Shown: piece after piece, positions 33,314 through 41,749 of the stretch | How positions within the stretch are numbered: position 1 is the first letter of the stretch | Layout: every line of letters starts with the position of its first letter | Assembly (NCBI RefSeq): GCF_022808775.1 | Contig: NZ_JAKZLA010000005.1 | Span: 1 to 64,000, forward strand | DNA: 64,000 nt | Origin: Geothrix terrae | Lineage (GTDB): Bacteria; Acidobacteriota; Holophagae; Holophagales; Holophagaceae | Direction: 5' to 3' | Notes under the pieces: generated by a model | Told to the model about the DNA's origin: nothing | Seen by the model: only the letters and a program-made list of their open reading frames with translations | The model's database searches: none | Translations under genes and position numbers: made by a program

Positions 33314-35356
33314 ATGCGACTGCTGACCCCTCTGCTGCTCCCATGCCTGCTGGCCGCCTCCGCCCTCCTGGGCCAGGAGACCGCTCTGGCCCCGGCCGTG
33401 AAGGCCCGCGTCACCGAGGCCAGCTTCGAGGTGGTGGTCGCCCGCCCCGACCCCGCCAAGGATCCCGTGTCCTATGAGAAGGACCTCCCCTGGGACCTGG
33501 TCCCTTTCAACCTCCGCAACGATCCCTACATCTCCATCGGAACCGCCTTCGCCGTCTCGAAGAACGAGCTGGTGACGGCCCACCACGTGTTCCGGTCCAT
33601 CCACGCCTCCAAGGGCTACACCACCTGCTATATCCGCGACGCCAAGCAGAAGGTCTGGGAAGTGGACCGCATCCTGGCCCTGGACGAGCAGCGGGACGTG
33701 ATCCGCTTCTCGGTCAAGGGGCGCACCTTCGACCGGTGGCTGGAACTGCGCCCCGGTTTCCGCGAGAACGAGCCGGTCTTCACCGTGGGGAACGCCTACG
33801 GAGAGGGCCTCGTGATCCGCCCCGGCGAGGTGATCGGGACCCTTCCCGAACCCATGAGCGGCGCCTGGAACCTGCTGAAGAGCAGCGCCGGCGTGAATCC
33901 GGGCAACTCCGGCGGTCCGCTGGTGGACCCCCAGGGGCGGGTGGTGGGCGTGGTCCTCGGGAAGAAAGACAACATCTGCTATTCCCTGCCCACCGCAGAG
34001 CTGAAGGCCATGAAACCCGACATGGCCGCCTTCTTCAACAAGGTGACCTTCAGCTTCTCTCTCTTCCCCGAGAAATCGAAGGCGCTCGAACGGGTGTTCA
34101 ATCTCCCGCTGCCGCGCCCGTACCCTGAGCTCAAGCAGGAGATCGCCGTCCAGGAGAAGACCTTCTACATCCAGTCCATGGATGCCCTGTTCGCGAGCCT
34201 CCGGGGAGAGCTGTTCCCCGAGGGCGAGGCCAGCGAAGCGGCCATCGGGGACATTCCCACCAGCGGCAAGCCCGAGGTGATCTTCCGCGACACGACCACC
34301 AAGATGTGGACGATCTCGGGCCTGGAATACAAGAAGAACGATCTCCCGAAGAATGGCCGTCTCCTCTATGCCCAGGCCAACAATGTCTACCTCTTCTTGC
34401 TCCGGCATCCGGACGACGTGGCCGTCGGCGACCTCCTGGCCAAGCCCAGGACCGCCATGGACCTGCTGCTGAAGGGCGCCCGGGTGACCCGCACCGTGGG
34501 CGGACAGGACATCCGAGTCACGTCCTTCGGAGATCCCTACCAGGTTCAGCCCCATGTGGACCGCCTCGGGCGTCCCTGGCAGCAGGCCATCTGGTTCACG
34601 CCCTACGATGATGGTTCCGTCCTGACCTACACCACCCTGATTCCCGGCGGCGTGGTCATGGCCGTCAAGTTCGTGGACTCGTCCAGCCTCATGCCGTGGC
34701 TCTACGACCTTCCCAAGTTCCTCGACTACACCTACATCCCCTACGCCGGCGAGCTGCGGGACTGGGTGGAGTACCTGAAGCACCGGGACCGCCTGCCTTC
34801 GGCCCTGAAGGACATGACCTTCGACTTCAAGGAGGGCAAGCACCTCCGCCTGCAGGCGCTCTGGACAAGGCTCGACCTTGATTCCAGCCAGGTCGATCTC
34901 TCCCCGAAGGCCTTCCTCATCCTGAACATGGGCTTCTCCCGGAAGGGCGGGGACGTGGTCTGGGACCTCCGCCGCGTGAGTATCTCCGAAGACGAAGAAG
35001 ACAACTACTTCGTCCTGCTGAAGCATCTCCACCCCACGCCGAACATGCCGGATGGCGAGCAGAAGAGCTGGAAGGAGATCGCCAAGCAGCGACATCCCTA
35101 CACCCGGCGCACCTTCGAAGAGGAGGGCGCCAGCCGCATCGCCGCGGTGCATCCCGCCTTCCTGAAGGCCGGCACGACGAACGCGGACAGCCCCGATCTG
35201 TTCACCCTCTACCTGGCCCGGGTGGGCAAGGTGGACGACAAGGAGATGCAGGCCCGCCTCCAGGCCCTGCTTCGCGCCATCACCCCCGTGACCGGCACCT
35301 CCGAGGCCCAGGTGGTTCAGGCGCACGCCCCAGCGGCACACAACGCCGCCAAGTGA
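33314..35356 (+). CDS. Exported trypsin-like serine protease with large unknown C-terminal part
   Basis: A 680-residue exported protein. A signal peptide (about 1-21, ending LLGQE) is followed by a chymotrypsin-fold domain with VTAHHVF (His near 96), DEQRDVIRF (Asp near 133) and NPGNSGGPLVDPQGRVVGVV (Ser near 201), the DegP/S1C-type triad. No PDZ domain follows; the next ~450 residues have no motif I recognise, apart from beta-rich segments such as QAIWFTPYDDGSVLTYTTLIPGG. GAAGGAAGA precedes the ATG. It stands alone with a terminator hairpin after it. Target unknown. Confidence 0.8.
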   Translation: MRLLTPLLLPCLLAASALLGQETALAPAVKARVTEASFEVVVARPDPAKDPVSYEKDLPWDLVPFNLRNDPYISIGTAFAVSKNELVTAHHVFRSIHASKGYTTCYIRDAKQKVWEVDRILALDEQRDVIRFSVKGRTFDRWLELRPGFRENEPVFTVGNAYGEGLVIRPGEVIGTLPEPMSGAWNLLKSSAGVNPGNSGGPLVDPQGRVVGVVLGKKDNICYSLPTAELKAMKPDMAAFFNKVTFSFSLFPEKSKALERVFNLPLPRPYPELKQEIAVQEKTFYIQSMDALFASLRGELFPEGEASEAAIGDIPTSGKPEVIFRDTTTKMWTISGLEYKKNDLPKNGRLLYAQANNVYLFLLRHPDDVAVGDLLAKPRTAMDLLLKGARVTRTVGGQDIRVTSFGDPYQVQPHVDRLGRPWQQAIWFTPYDDGSVLTYTTLIPGGVVMAVKFVDSSSLMPWLYDLPKFLDYTYIPYAGELRDWVEYLKHRDRLPSALKDMTFDFKEGKHLRLQALWTRLDLDSSQVDLSPKAFLILNMGFSRKGGDVVWDLRRVSISEDEEDNYFVLLKHLHPTPNMPDGEQKSWKEIAKQRHPYTRRTFEEEGASRIAAVHPAFLKAGTTNADSPDLFTLYLARVGKVDDKEMQARLQALLRAITPVTGTSEAQVVQAHAPAAHNAAK

Positions 35357-35363
35357 TCTGCCT

Positions 35364-35389
35364 GGCGCCGGCCCGAGAGGGTCGGCGCC
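35364..35389. terminator. Hairpin between convergent genes
   Basis: GGCGCCGGCCC and GGGTCGGCGCC, an 11-bp stem with one wobble and a GAGA loop, between the protease and glycosyltransferase stops. No U-tract. Confidence 0.6.
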
Positions 35390-35392
35390 CGT

Positions 35393-36064
35393 TCAGCACT
35401 TCAGGGATTCCCAGGCAATTAACCAAGTATCCATCACCCCTCTGAAGTGGCTCCTCACCGGCCCCGGCTGGTAGATGGCCCGGATGGGCACGTGGGCCCA
35501 TCGCAGCTTCCAGTCGGCCGCCTTCATCGCGATCTCCATCTCGATGGCGAAGCCGCGGGACTTCAGCTCCAGGCGGTCCAGCACCTTCTTGCGGATCATG
35601 CGGAAGCCGCTCTGGCTGTCCTCCCAGGTGACGCCGGCGATGCGGCCCAGCGTCCAGGTGCCCAGGGCGTTGGTGCGCCAGCGCTTGACCGGGATCATCG
35701 CCCGGTCCAGGAGCCGCGAGCCGATGAGGAAGTCGGCGTCCGGGTGGGCAGCGAGGTGCTCCAGGAATCGCTGGAGGTCGGCCGGGTCGTGCTGGCCGTC
35801 CGCGTCCAGAAACAGGTAGAAGTCAAAGGTGTCGGGGCGCAGGCGGGCGATCCCGGCCCGCAGGGCCTGTCCCTTGCCCCCGCCCTGCCCCGGCTCCAGG
35901 CGCAGCACCTCGGCGCCATGGGCGGCGGCCACGGACCCGGTGCAGTCTGAAGAGCCGTCATCCACCACCAGCACGCGATGGAGGCCGAACGGCTTCAGGC
36001 CCTCCAGCACCGCTCCGATGTGATCCGCCTCGTCGTGGGCGGCGAGGATCGCGGCGAGCCTCAC
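35393..36064 (-). CDS. Glycosyltransferase family 2
   Basis: A 223-residue GT-A glycosyltransferase. LAAILAAHDEADHIGAVLEGL (about 3-23), VLVVDDGSSDCTG and YLFLDADGQHDPADLQRFL (DxD near 85) give the nucleotide-sugar site; SQSGFRMIRKKVLDRL fits the acceptor loop. No membrane helices, so it differs from DPM1-type proteins with anchors. The GTG start overlaps the TGA of the M61 peptidase (GTGA), so the pair is co-translated. Sugar and acceptor unknown. Confidence 0.85.
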   Translation of the reverse strand: MRLAAILAAHDEADHIGAVLEGLKPFGLHRVLVVDDGSSDCTGSVAAAHGAEVLRLEPGQGGGKGQALRAGIARLRPDTFDFYLFLDADGQHDPADLQRFLEHLAAHPDADFLIGSRLLDRAMIPVKRWRTNALGTWTLGRIAGVTWEDSQSGFRMIRKKVLDRLELKSRGFAIEMEIAMKAADWKLRWAHVPIRAIYQPGPVRSHFRGVMDTWLIAWESLKC

Positions 36065-37860
36065 CGGCGCCCGCTCCGCTTCACCGGCGCGGAGGGGAAG
36101 GCCTGGCCATAGGACAGGGAGAACGCGGTCCGCTGCGCGGTGCCGGCCCGGGGGTCCGCTGTCAGCCGGTGGGAGCGGTCCGGGCTCTCGATCACCGGCA
36201 CATCCACCGCCAGCACCCGGCCCCGGTCCGCCACCAGGACCGCGACCCTTCCGCCGGGCCCCGAGTCCGCGAGATACCGCTGCGCCTCGGCGGCGGTCGT
36301 GGTGCGCCAGCCGTCCACCGCCAGGATCTCCATGCCGTAGCTGAGGCCTGCCCTGGCGGCTGGGCTGCCGGGAATCACGTTCTGGATGGTGGGCCCGTTG
36401 GAGGCCAGCACCAGGCCTGTCCAGGATCGGGCCCGTCGCTGGGCAGCCGGATCCCTGGCCTCTTCGGGGCCGAGGGATTCCCAGGGCGCCCTGGCTTCCA
36501 TCGCCAGGCCGAAGGCGCGGCGAAGGGGCGCGGGATCCAGCTCCGCACGGCCAGAGATGTAGGCGTCCCAGAAGGGCCCCGGGTCCTTTCCGGAGAGTTT
36601 CTGGAAGGCCTGGCGCACATCCGCGTCCGTGAGGCCGGTCTCGCCATGGCGCGTCCAAAGCAGGGCGAAGAGGTCCGTCAGGCCCGCCTTCCCATGGCTG
36701 CCTTCCCGGAGGGCGGCGTCCATGAGCCAGGCCACCATCTCGCCCTTGTCGTAGTAGCTGACCGAGCTGTTGGGGCTGAACTCATGCTGCTTGTAGAAGC
36801 GGATCCAGGCATCCCAGCTGGACTCCTCCAGACTCTGCTCCAGGCGGCCCGGGCGCTGCACCTGCTCGCTCCAGCACTTGGCCAGCTCCTTCGAGGTGTG
36901 GCCCCAGGGCACCACGCCGGCCCGCGACACGATCACATGCTCCATGTACGAGGTGAGCCCCTCGTGGAACCAGAGCATCTTCGTGGGGTTCTCCCGGCTG
37001 TAGTCGAAAGGTCCCAGGGCTGGATCGTGGAGCCGCTTCACGTTCCAGGCGTGGAAGAACTCGTGGGCCACGAGCTGGTAGAGGGCGAAATAGCCCTCGG
37101 GCTTATCGAAGGCGTGGCTGTCGGCGATGAGGCTGGTGCAGTCCCTGTGCTCGAGGCCGCCGCGCAGCTTGGGCGTGAAGGCGAAGAAGAAGACATACCG
37201 CTTGAAGGGGAAGCCACCGAAGATGGCGCCCGCGGCCTCCACGATCTTCCGCGTGGCCTCGGCCATGCGGCCTTCATCGCCATTGTGCGACCCGGTGAAC
37301 ACCAGCTCGAAGGCCGTGCCGCCTGTCTTGAAGCTGCGAGTCCGGAAAGCGCCCAGCTCGAAGGGCGAATCCACGAGGGTGTCGAAATCCTTCGCCAGGC
37401 AGGCGCCCTGCTTCTGCGGCAGAGCGGAAGCCACCTTCCAGTCGCCGGGGAAGCCCTCGAAGCGGACCTCCACGGGCCGGTCCAGCTGATCCTCCAGGTA
37501 GAGGAAGGTGGCGGCGGGGATGATCTGCGCGTGGGCGGCGTCCACATGATTGGTCCGCACCGTGAGGTCGTTGCCGTACACACGGTAGCGGAGGACGAGA
37601 TCCCGCTTGGACGCCGGCAACCGCCAGCGCTGTTTGTCGAGCTTCTCCAGGGACCGTTCCCGGCGGCCCTCCAGAATCCGCACGCGGTCCACGAACCGGG
37701 CGTAATCCCGCACCAGGTAAGAACCGGGCGTCCAGGCCGGCAGCGCGGCCACCGCGCCTGAGGCCAGGGCTTCGGCGGGAACCACCAGCTCTACCTCGAA
37801 GAGATGCTGGGGCAGGTCCAGCGGACGGAGGGTGGCCCTGATGGGGGCGAGCTTGGCCAT
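36061..37860 (-). CDS. M61-family glycyl aminopeptidase-like metalloprotease with PDZ
   Basis: A 599-residue M61 peptidase. The N-terminal beta domain (about 1-170) has PAWTPGSYLVRDYARFV, a family signature. The zinc site is VAHEFFHAWNVKRL (HEFFH near 273-277) with the third ligand in LWFHEGLTSYMEH. A C-terminal PDZ domain (about 485-575) has NVIPGSPAARAGLSYGMEILAVDG. No signal peptide, so it is probably cytoplasmic. The family cleaves N-terminal glycine or alanine residues. It shares a GTGA overlap with the glycosyltransferase. Confidence 0.9.
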   Translation of the reverse strand: MAKLAPIRATLRPLDLPQHLFEVELVVPAEALASGAVAALPAWTPGSYLVRDYARFVDRVRILEGRRERSLEKLDKQRWRLPASKRDLVLRYRVYGNDLTVRTNHVDAAHAQIIPAATFLYLEDQLDRPVEVRFEGFPGDWKVASALPQKQGACLAKDFDTLVDSPFELGAFRTRSFKTGGTAFELVFTGSHNGDEGRMAEATRKIVEAAGAIFGGFPFKRYVFFFAFTPKLRGGLEHRDCTSLIADSHAFDKPEGYFALYQLVAHEFFHAWNVKRLHDPALGPFDYSRENPTKMLWFHEGLTSYMEHVIVSRAGVVPWGHTSKELAKCWSEQVQRPGRLEQSLEESSWDAWIRFYKQHEFSPNSSVSYYDKGEMVAWLMDAALREGSHGKAGLTDLFALLWTRHGETGLTDADVRQAFQKLSGKDPGPFWDAYISGRAELDPAPLRRAFGLAMEARAPWESLGPEEARDPAAQRRARSWTGLVLASNGPTIQNVIPGSPAARAGLSYGMEILAVDGWRTTTAAEAQRYLADSGPGGRVAVLVADRGRVLAVDVPVIESPDRSHRLTADPRAGTAQRTAFSLSYGQAFPSAPVKRSGRR

Positions 37861-37879
37861 GGTGCCCTTCCCTCGAATG

Positions 37880-38581
37880 TCAGCCCTGGACGCCGTGCAG
37901 CCAGCGCCTGGCCACCCACCTCACTTCATCTCCGGTGATCTGGTACTGCGGATCGCGGAGCTTCTCTTCGATGAGGGCGCCCACCAGGGACGTGAACAGC
38001 AGCACTTCTTTGCGCGCCTGCTCCAGGCTCGTGCCGAACACATGGTTCATGAAGAGGCCCAGCGGGGCCAGCCCCTTCTCCACCAGGGGCATGAGGTCCC
38101 GGAACCCGGAATCCGGCGAGGGCACGGCGATGGAGCGAAGGATGAACCCGGTGAACTCCTGGCTCTCCAGCAGCAGATCCAGATAGGCCTGGGCGAGCTT
38201 CACGGCGGCCTCGTCGATGGCTTTGGCCCCCCGGATGGGCGACGCCAGGAACGGCTCGACCAGCCTCTGGATGCGCACAGCCATGGCCGAGAGGGACACG
38301 AGGCAGAGCTGCCGGAAGAGGCCCTCCTTGCTGCCGAAGTGGTAGTAGAGGGTGGGCTTGGAGACACCCGCCTCCTCAGCTACCTCTTTCACCTGCACGC
38401 CGTCGTAGCCCTTGGCGGCGAAATGGGAAAGCGCCGAGAGCAGCAGACGGGCCTTGAGGTCGCCGCCCTCACTGAGCCGCGCCAGCGCGTGGTGGAAGCT
38501 CACGCCGGCCTGGGCCCCGAGGGCGTCGGGCCCGAAGACCGGCACCATCTCTTTGAGACCGTGGTCGGGAACTGTGGACAT
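37880..38581 (-). CDS. TetR-family transcriptional regulator
   Basis: A 233-residue regulator. A helix-turn-helix (about 43-90) reads LLLSALSHFAAKGYDGVQVKEVAEEAGVSKPTLYYHFGSKEGLF. The remaining helices form a ligand domain with the CerR/TetR C-terminal style VWLxPVG-like pattern absent. An unusual ~35-residue extension precedes the DNA-binding domain. Ligand and targets are unknown; it lies 19 bp upstream of the M61 peptidase gene on the same strand and may be co-transcribed with it. Confidence 0.85.
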   Translation of the reverse strand: MSTVPDHGLKEMVPVFGPDALGAQAGVSFHHALARLSEGGDLKARLLLSALSHFAAKGYDGVQVKEVAEEAGVSKPTLYYHFGSKEGLFRQLCLVSLSAMAVRIQRLVEPFLASPIRGAKAIDEAAVKLAQAYLDLLLESQEFTGFILRSIAVPSPDSGFRDLMPLVEKGLAPLGLFMNHVFGTSLEQARKEVLLFTSLVGALIEEKLRDPQYQITGDEVRWVARRWLHGVQG

Positions 38582-38641
38582 AGGCTGCCTCGGAGGTAGT
38601 CCAGTCTGCCACGGTTGAGCCTACTTCTGGTTAAGAGACCT

Positions 38642-38834
38642 TAGGGCCTGTTTTCAAAGTGGGACGCCGCCGCGACGCTGCCCAGCCGCGCTCATGGCAA
38701 GGCGGCGGCCGAAGGGCGATGCGGGACATCGTTCGAGGCCGGCAACGCAGCCAGGGGTGCGGCTGGGCAGCGTCCCGAAGGGCAAGGGGCGGCGCCCCTT
38801 GCGCGGCCACGCCCAACTTTGAAAACAGGCCCTA
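38642..38834. mobile_element. MITE-like non-coding element with TA duplication
   Basis: A 189-bp element (38644-38832) bounded by TA on each side (38642-38643, 38833-38834). The termini are inverted repeats: GGGCCTGTTTTCAAAGT on the left and its exact complement on the right. Inside lie a perfect 16-bp inverted repeat, GACGCTGCCCAGCCGC at 38674-38689 against 38759-38774, and a 9-bp hairpin GCAAGGGGC/GCCCCTTGC at 38782-38802. There is no gene for a transposase. TA target duplication and such ends suggest mobilisation in trans by an insertion-sequence transposase; the family cannot be fixed here. Confidence 0.82.
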
Positions 38835-39428
38835 ATGGACGGCAGATCTCCAGGGCTGGGTCCGGATCGCCTCCGCTTCCCGGTCCAGCCACCAGTCCAA
38901 CCGCTGCTGAGTGGCCTCCCGGCCGAACCGCTCCTCCGCCAGGCTCCGGTAGGCCTGGGCGTGGCCGGCCTCGCACCGTTCCAGCTCCAGCAGGAAGGCC
39001 AGCCAGCCCGTGGATCCCAGGGCGAGATGGCCCACCGCTGCGCGCTCCAGCAGCCAGAGTCGCTCGCAACTGCGGGCCTCGATGAGGGCGGCGATGAGCA
39101 GCTGGTCCAGCAGCCCCTTGGAGGCCGACCGATGGAGCGCCTGAGCGTAGGGGTTCCCCCGGTCGGGACGCAGGGTCCAGCCGAAACCCTGAAGCCCCTC
39201 CAGCACGCGCCGGTAGTGATCCAGCTCCTCCTCCGCCAGCCGCTCCAGCAAGGCGGCGGCCCGGGCCATGTCGCCCAGGTGGCGGGCCAGGTTCAGAGCG
39301 GTGAGGGCCGCCTTCTTCTCGCAGTGGGCGTGGTCGGACAGCAGGGCTTCGGGGTCCGCCAGAGCGGCCTCGGCCCATTCGGGGGGAGTCTCGGCCCGGA
39401 GGGCCAGGGGTGGCGTGAAGGCGTTCAT
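38832..39428 (-). CDS. miaE: tRNA-(ms2io6A) hydroxylase MiaE-like
   Basis: MiaE is a ferritin-like diiron enzyme that hydroxylates the isopentenyl group of ms2i6A37 in tRNA with O2. The 198-residue protein has SDHAHCEKKAALTALNLARHL (about 31-51), LAEEELDHYRRVLEGL and IEARSCERLWLLE with the E/H iron ligands, and a final helix with ELERCEAGHAQAYRSLAEE. The TAG stop is formed by the TA duplication plus the first G of the adjoining MITE, so the original C-terminus may have been a little different. Its ATG overlaps the stop of the EamA gene (ATGA). Confidence 0.87.
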   Translation of the reverse strand: MNAFTPPLALRAETPPEWAEAALADPEALLSDHAHCEKKAALTALNLARHLGDMARAAALLERLAEEELDHYRRVLEGLQGFGWTLRPDRGNPYAQALHRSASKGLLDQLLIAALIEARSCERLWLLERAAVGHLALGSTGWLAFLLELERCEAGHAQAYRSLAEERFGREATQQRLDWWLDREAEAIRTQPWRSAVH

Positions 39429-40273
39429 GGCCTTGCTCCAGTGAAGCTGTTCAAGCCCAGGGCGCAGGCGATCACCGCGCCACCGGCAGCCAGTCTCGGC
39501 CAGTCCACGGCTTCACGGAACACCAGGCCCGAGGCCAGGATGGCCAGGGGGATTTTCATGTTGTTGAAGATGGCCAGGGTACCGATGTCCGTCCGCCGGG
39601 CCCCGGCGTTGAAGAGAAAGAAACCCAGGCCCGACGCCACGGCGCCGAGGTAGACCAGCACCGCCCATTGGCGCAGGCCCATGGCGGAGATCCGGGCCCA
39701 GGGGATGGAAGGCGCGGCCATGGCCACGGCCACCACGGAAGCCCCAAGGTAGAGCAGGCCCATGAGGTCGCGGTCCCGCTTGCCCGACGCGGGCGCCAGG
39801 CGCCGGTAGAGCACCTGTCCCAGGGCGAAGCAGAGGTTCGCGGCCTGCATGAGCAGGAAGCCCAGGAGGATCCCGCGCCGCCCCAGTCCCGACCACACGC
39901 AGATGCCAGTCCCCAGCACCGCCAGGGCGGCCGTGAGGAGGAACATCCACGACATGCGGCCGTCCAGCAGGTCGCTCACCAGGGTCACGAAGAGGGGCGT
40001 GAAGATGGTGAAGAGCGCCACCTCGGAGGAGCGCAGCCAGTGGAAGGATGCGATGTAGAGCAGGTACATCAGGCCGAACTGGAGGGCGCCGATGCCGGCG
40101 AAGGCCAGGACCTGCCTTCGCGTGAGGCCCCTGGAATCCAGGAAGGGGAGGAACACCAGGGCCGCCAGGAGGGTCCGCATGGCCGTCACGAAGGGCGCCC
40201 CGAGCCCGCTCACCTGAGCCGTGAGACCGAAGGAGAGGGCCCAGAGCATCGAGACGATCATCAACAGGGACAT
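39425..40273 (-). CDS. EamA/DMT-family transporter
   Basis: A 282-residue membrane protein with ten predicted helices in two EamA repeats (about 5-135 and 145-275). Conserved features include LRSSEVALFTIFTPLFVTLVSDLL at the end of the first repeat and GAVASGLGFFLFNAGARRTDIGTLAIFNNMKIPLA in the second. Such permeases export amino acids or other metabolites. GGAG precedes the ATG, and its stop overlaps the miaE start, giving an EamA-miaE pair. Confidence 0.87.
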   Translation of the reverse strand: MSLLMIVSMLWALSFGLTAQVSGLGAPFVTAMRTLLAALVFLPFLDSRGLTRRQVLAFAGIGALQFGLMYLLYIASFHWLRSSEVALFTIFTPLFVTLVSDLLDGRMSWMFLLTAALAVLGTGICVWSGLGRRGILLGFLLMQAANLCFALGQVLYRRLAPASGKRDRDLMGLLYLGASVVAVAMAAPSIPWARISAMGLRQWAVLVYLGAVASGLGFFLFNAGARRTDIGTLAIFNNMKIPLAILASGLVFREAVDWPRLAAGGAVIACALGLNSFTGARP

Positions 40274-40295
40274 GGAGCTCCGGGGCGGATTCAGT

Positions 40296-40931
40296 TCAGT
40301 CGAGGCTTCGCCCCAGTTTCAGGAAGATCTCCCGCCAGGGCTCCGGCAGGGCTTCGGCATCCCGGCCGATGGTGCCCTCGTCGCCGCGCACGAACGGGCC
40401 CGTGCGCCCCGCGGCCCCGAGGGAGGCCACGTTGCGCAGCGTGGCCTCCGCCAGGGGAAGCAGGCCCCGCCCAGGCAGCGCCACGCCGCGGGCGCGCAGC
40501 AGGGCCTCGGCTCCCAGCCACAGGGAGGCTGCATGGCCCGAGGTGAGCACCGCCGCCGCGTGGTAGAGGGGCTTCAGCTCCGCGGGCAGGTCGAAGGCCG
40601 CGAACCCCAGATCCCCGAAAGCCCTCCGAAGGCCGTCCGGCACCGCGCCCGTGATGGCCAGGGGCGTGCCCTTCCAGTCCCGGGCCTGCCCGTCGAAGCT
40701 GGTGAGCGGATGAGCACAGGGCACGTCAGGCAGATGCAGGCTTCCCGCCAGGTGCACGCAACGCCCGGGGAAGGCCTGGGCCAACTCAGCCACCGCCCGG
40801 TCCGGCACCGCCAGGAGCACCAGGCCCCCCGGCCGGGCGCCGTGATCCAGCAGCCCCGCCCGCGGCCCCCAGGCCGCTGCCAGCGCGCGGCCGGCACGGC
40901 CCCGGCCCAGGATGGTGAACTCGGGAGTCAT
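40296..40931 (-). CDS. Rossmann/DUF2520 family protein
   Basis: A 211-residue protein. The N-terminal Rossmann fold has FTILGRGRAGRALAAAW (GxGxxG near 7-13) and LVLLAVPDRAVAELA. The C-terminal helical DUF2520 domain has LKPLYHAAAVLTSGHAASLWLGAEALL. It resembles 6-phosphogluconate-dehydrogenase-like NAD(P) oxidoreductases of unknown substrate. The start MTPEFT is preferred; MRHTISM six codons upstream is an alternative. Upstream lies a short tandem-repeat region shared with the divergent gene. Confidence 0.75.
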   Translation of the reverse strand: MTPEFTILGRGRAGRALAAAWGPRAGLLDHGARPGGLVLLAVPDRAVAELAQAFPGRCVHLAGSLHLPDVPCAHPLTSFDGQARDWKGTPLAITGAVPDGLRRAFGDLGFAAFDLPAELKPLYHAAAVLTSGHAASLWLGAEALLRARGVALPGRGLLPLAEATLRNVASLGAAGRTGPFVRGDEGTIGRDAEALPEPWREIFLKLGRSLD

Positions 40932-40953
40932 GGAGATAGTGTGGCGCAAATCG

Positions 40954-41009
40954 GTCTCCAGTCCTCTGTCTTCAGTCCTCGGTCTTCAGTCTTCAGTCTC
41001 TCTAGACTG
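40954..41009. repeat. 14-bp tandem repeats ending in a hairpin
   Basis: Four consecutive 14-mers based on GTCTTCAGTCCTCG: GTCTCCAGTCCTCT, GTCTTCAGTCCTCG, GTCTTCAGTCTTCA and a diverged fourth. The end forms CAGTCT-CTCT-AGACTG, a perfect 6-bp hairpin at 40994-41009. It fills most of the gap between the divergent DUF2520 and hypothetical genes, 5 bp before the latter's ATG. Confidence 0.8.
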
Positions 41010-41014
41010 TTTCC

Positions 41015-41719
41015 ATGCCGCGCCCCTCACCCGCCCCCTGGGCCCTGCCGCCCGAGCTGCCCTGGCCGCGGTTCCTGCGGATGCTTCGGCATCCGGAGCC
41101 GCCCCGGGGATGGCTGGAGGCGGCGGCGGACCTTCCTGAGCTGAAGAAGCGTCCCCTGCTCCTCCGGTGGATCGCCCAACACCCGAAGGCGACGGCCCAC
41201 CTGCGCGCCTCGCTCATGGTGCGCCTGCCCTGGAGGGCCCTGGCGGCGGTGGCGGTGGATGCGGCGGCCCACCCCCAGGCGCGCCAACAGGCCATCGAAA
41301 AGCTCCAGCAGCAGTGGGCGGCCATGACCACCGGCGAGCGCCGCAGCCTGGCCCTGCACGCCCCGCGGCCCTTGTGGGCCCTGGTGTGGCGGGCCCCCGA
41401 CGGAGGCGTACTCGCCGCTTTCCTGCAGAACCCCAAGCTGGGCCTGGAGGCCCTGGTGGCCCTCATCCAGCCACCCCTGCGCCCCGCCCAGGCCGATGCC
41501 CTGGCCACCTCGCGCTGGCGCGAGGCCGGCCCCGTGGCGGACCAGGTATTGCGTGCTTTGGACCGCAGCCTGGGTCTGCCGGAATCCGGCCTAGCCCTCG
41601 GACACGCCGCCCCCTGGATCAGGGCCCTGGACGAGGAGGCCCGCATCCTCGCCGCCAGCCGGATCCTGACGCCCGCCCTGCGCCGGATGGTGCACCCGAG
41701 GAGGGAACCGGAGGGCTGA
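41015..41719 (+). CDS. Hypothetical helical protein
   Basis: A 234-residue protein I do not recognise. It is Leu/Ala/Arg-rich and predicted largely helical, with repeated patterns such as KATAHLRASLMVRLPWRALAAVAVDAAAH and NPKLGLEALVALIQPPL that recall HEAT-like helical repeats. Trp is frequent in the first 60 residues. No signal peptide or metal motif. The ATG directly follows the tandem-repeat/hairpin region and lacks a clear ribosome site. It is convergent with the acyl-CoA dehydrogenase gene. Confidence 0.6.
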   Translation: MPRPSPAPWALPPELPWPRFLRMLRHPEPPRGWLEAAADLPELKKRPLLLRWIAQHPKATAHLRASLMVRLPWRALAAVAVDAAAHPQARQQAIEKLQQQWAAMTTGERRSLALHAPRPLWALVWRAPDGGVLAAFLQNPKLGLEALVALIQPPLRPAQADALATSRWREAGPVADQVLRALDRSLGLPESGLALGHAAPWIRALDEEARILAASRILTPALRRMVHPRREPEG

Positions 41720-41749
41720 AGGCGCAAGAAGGGCCTCCGGAGAGGTTGA

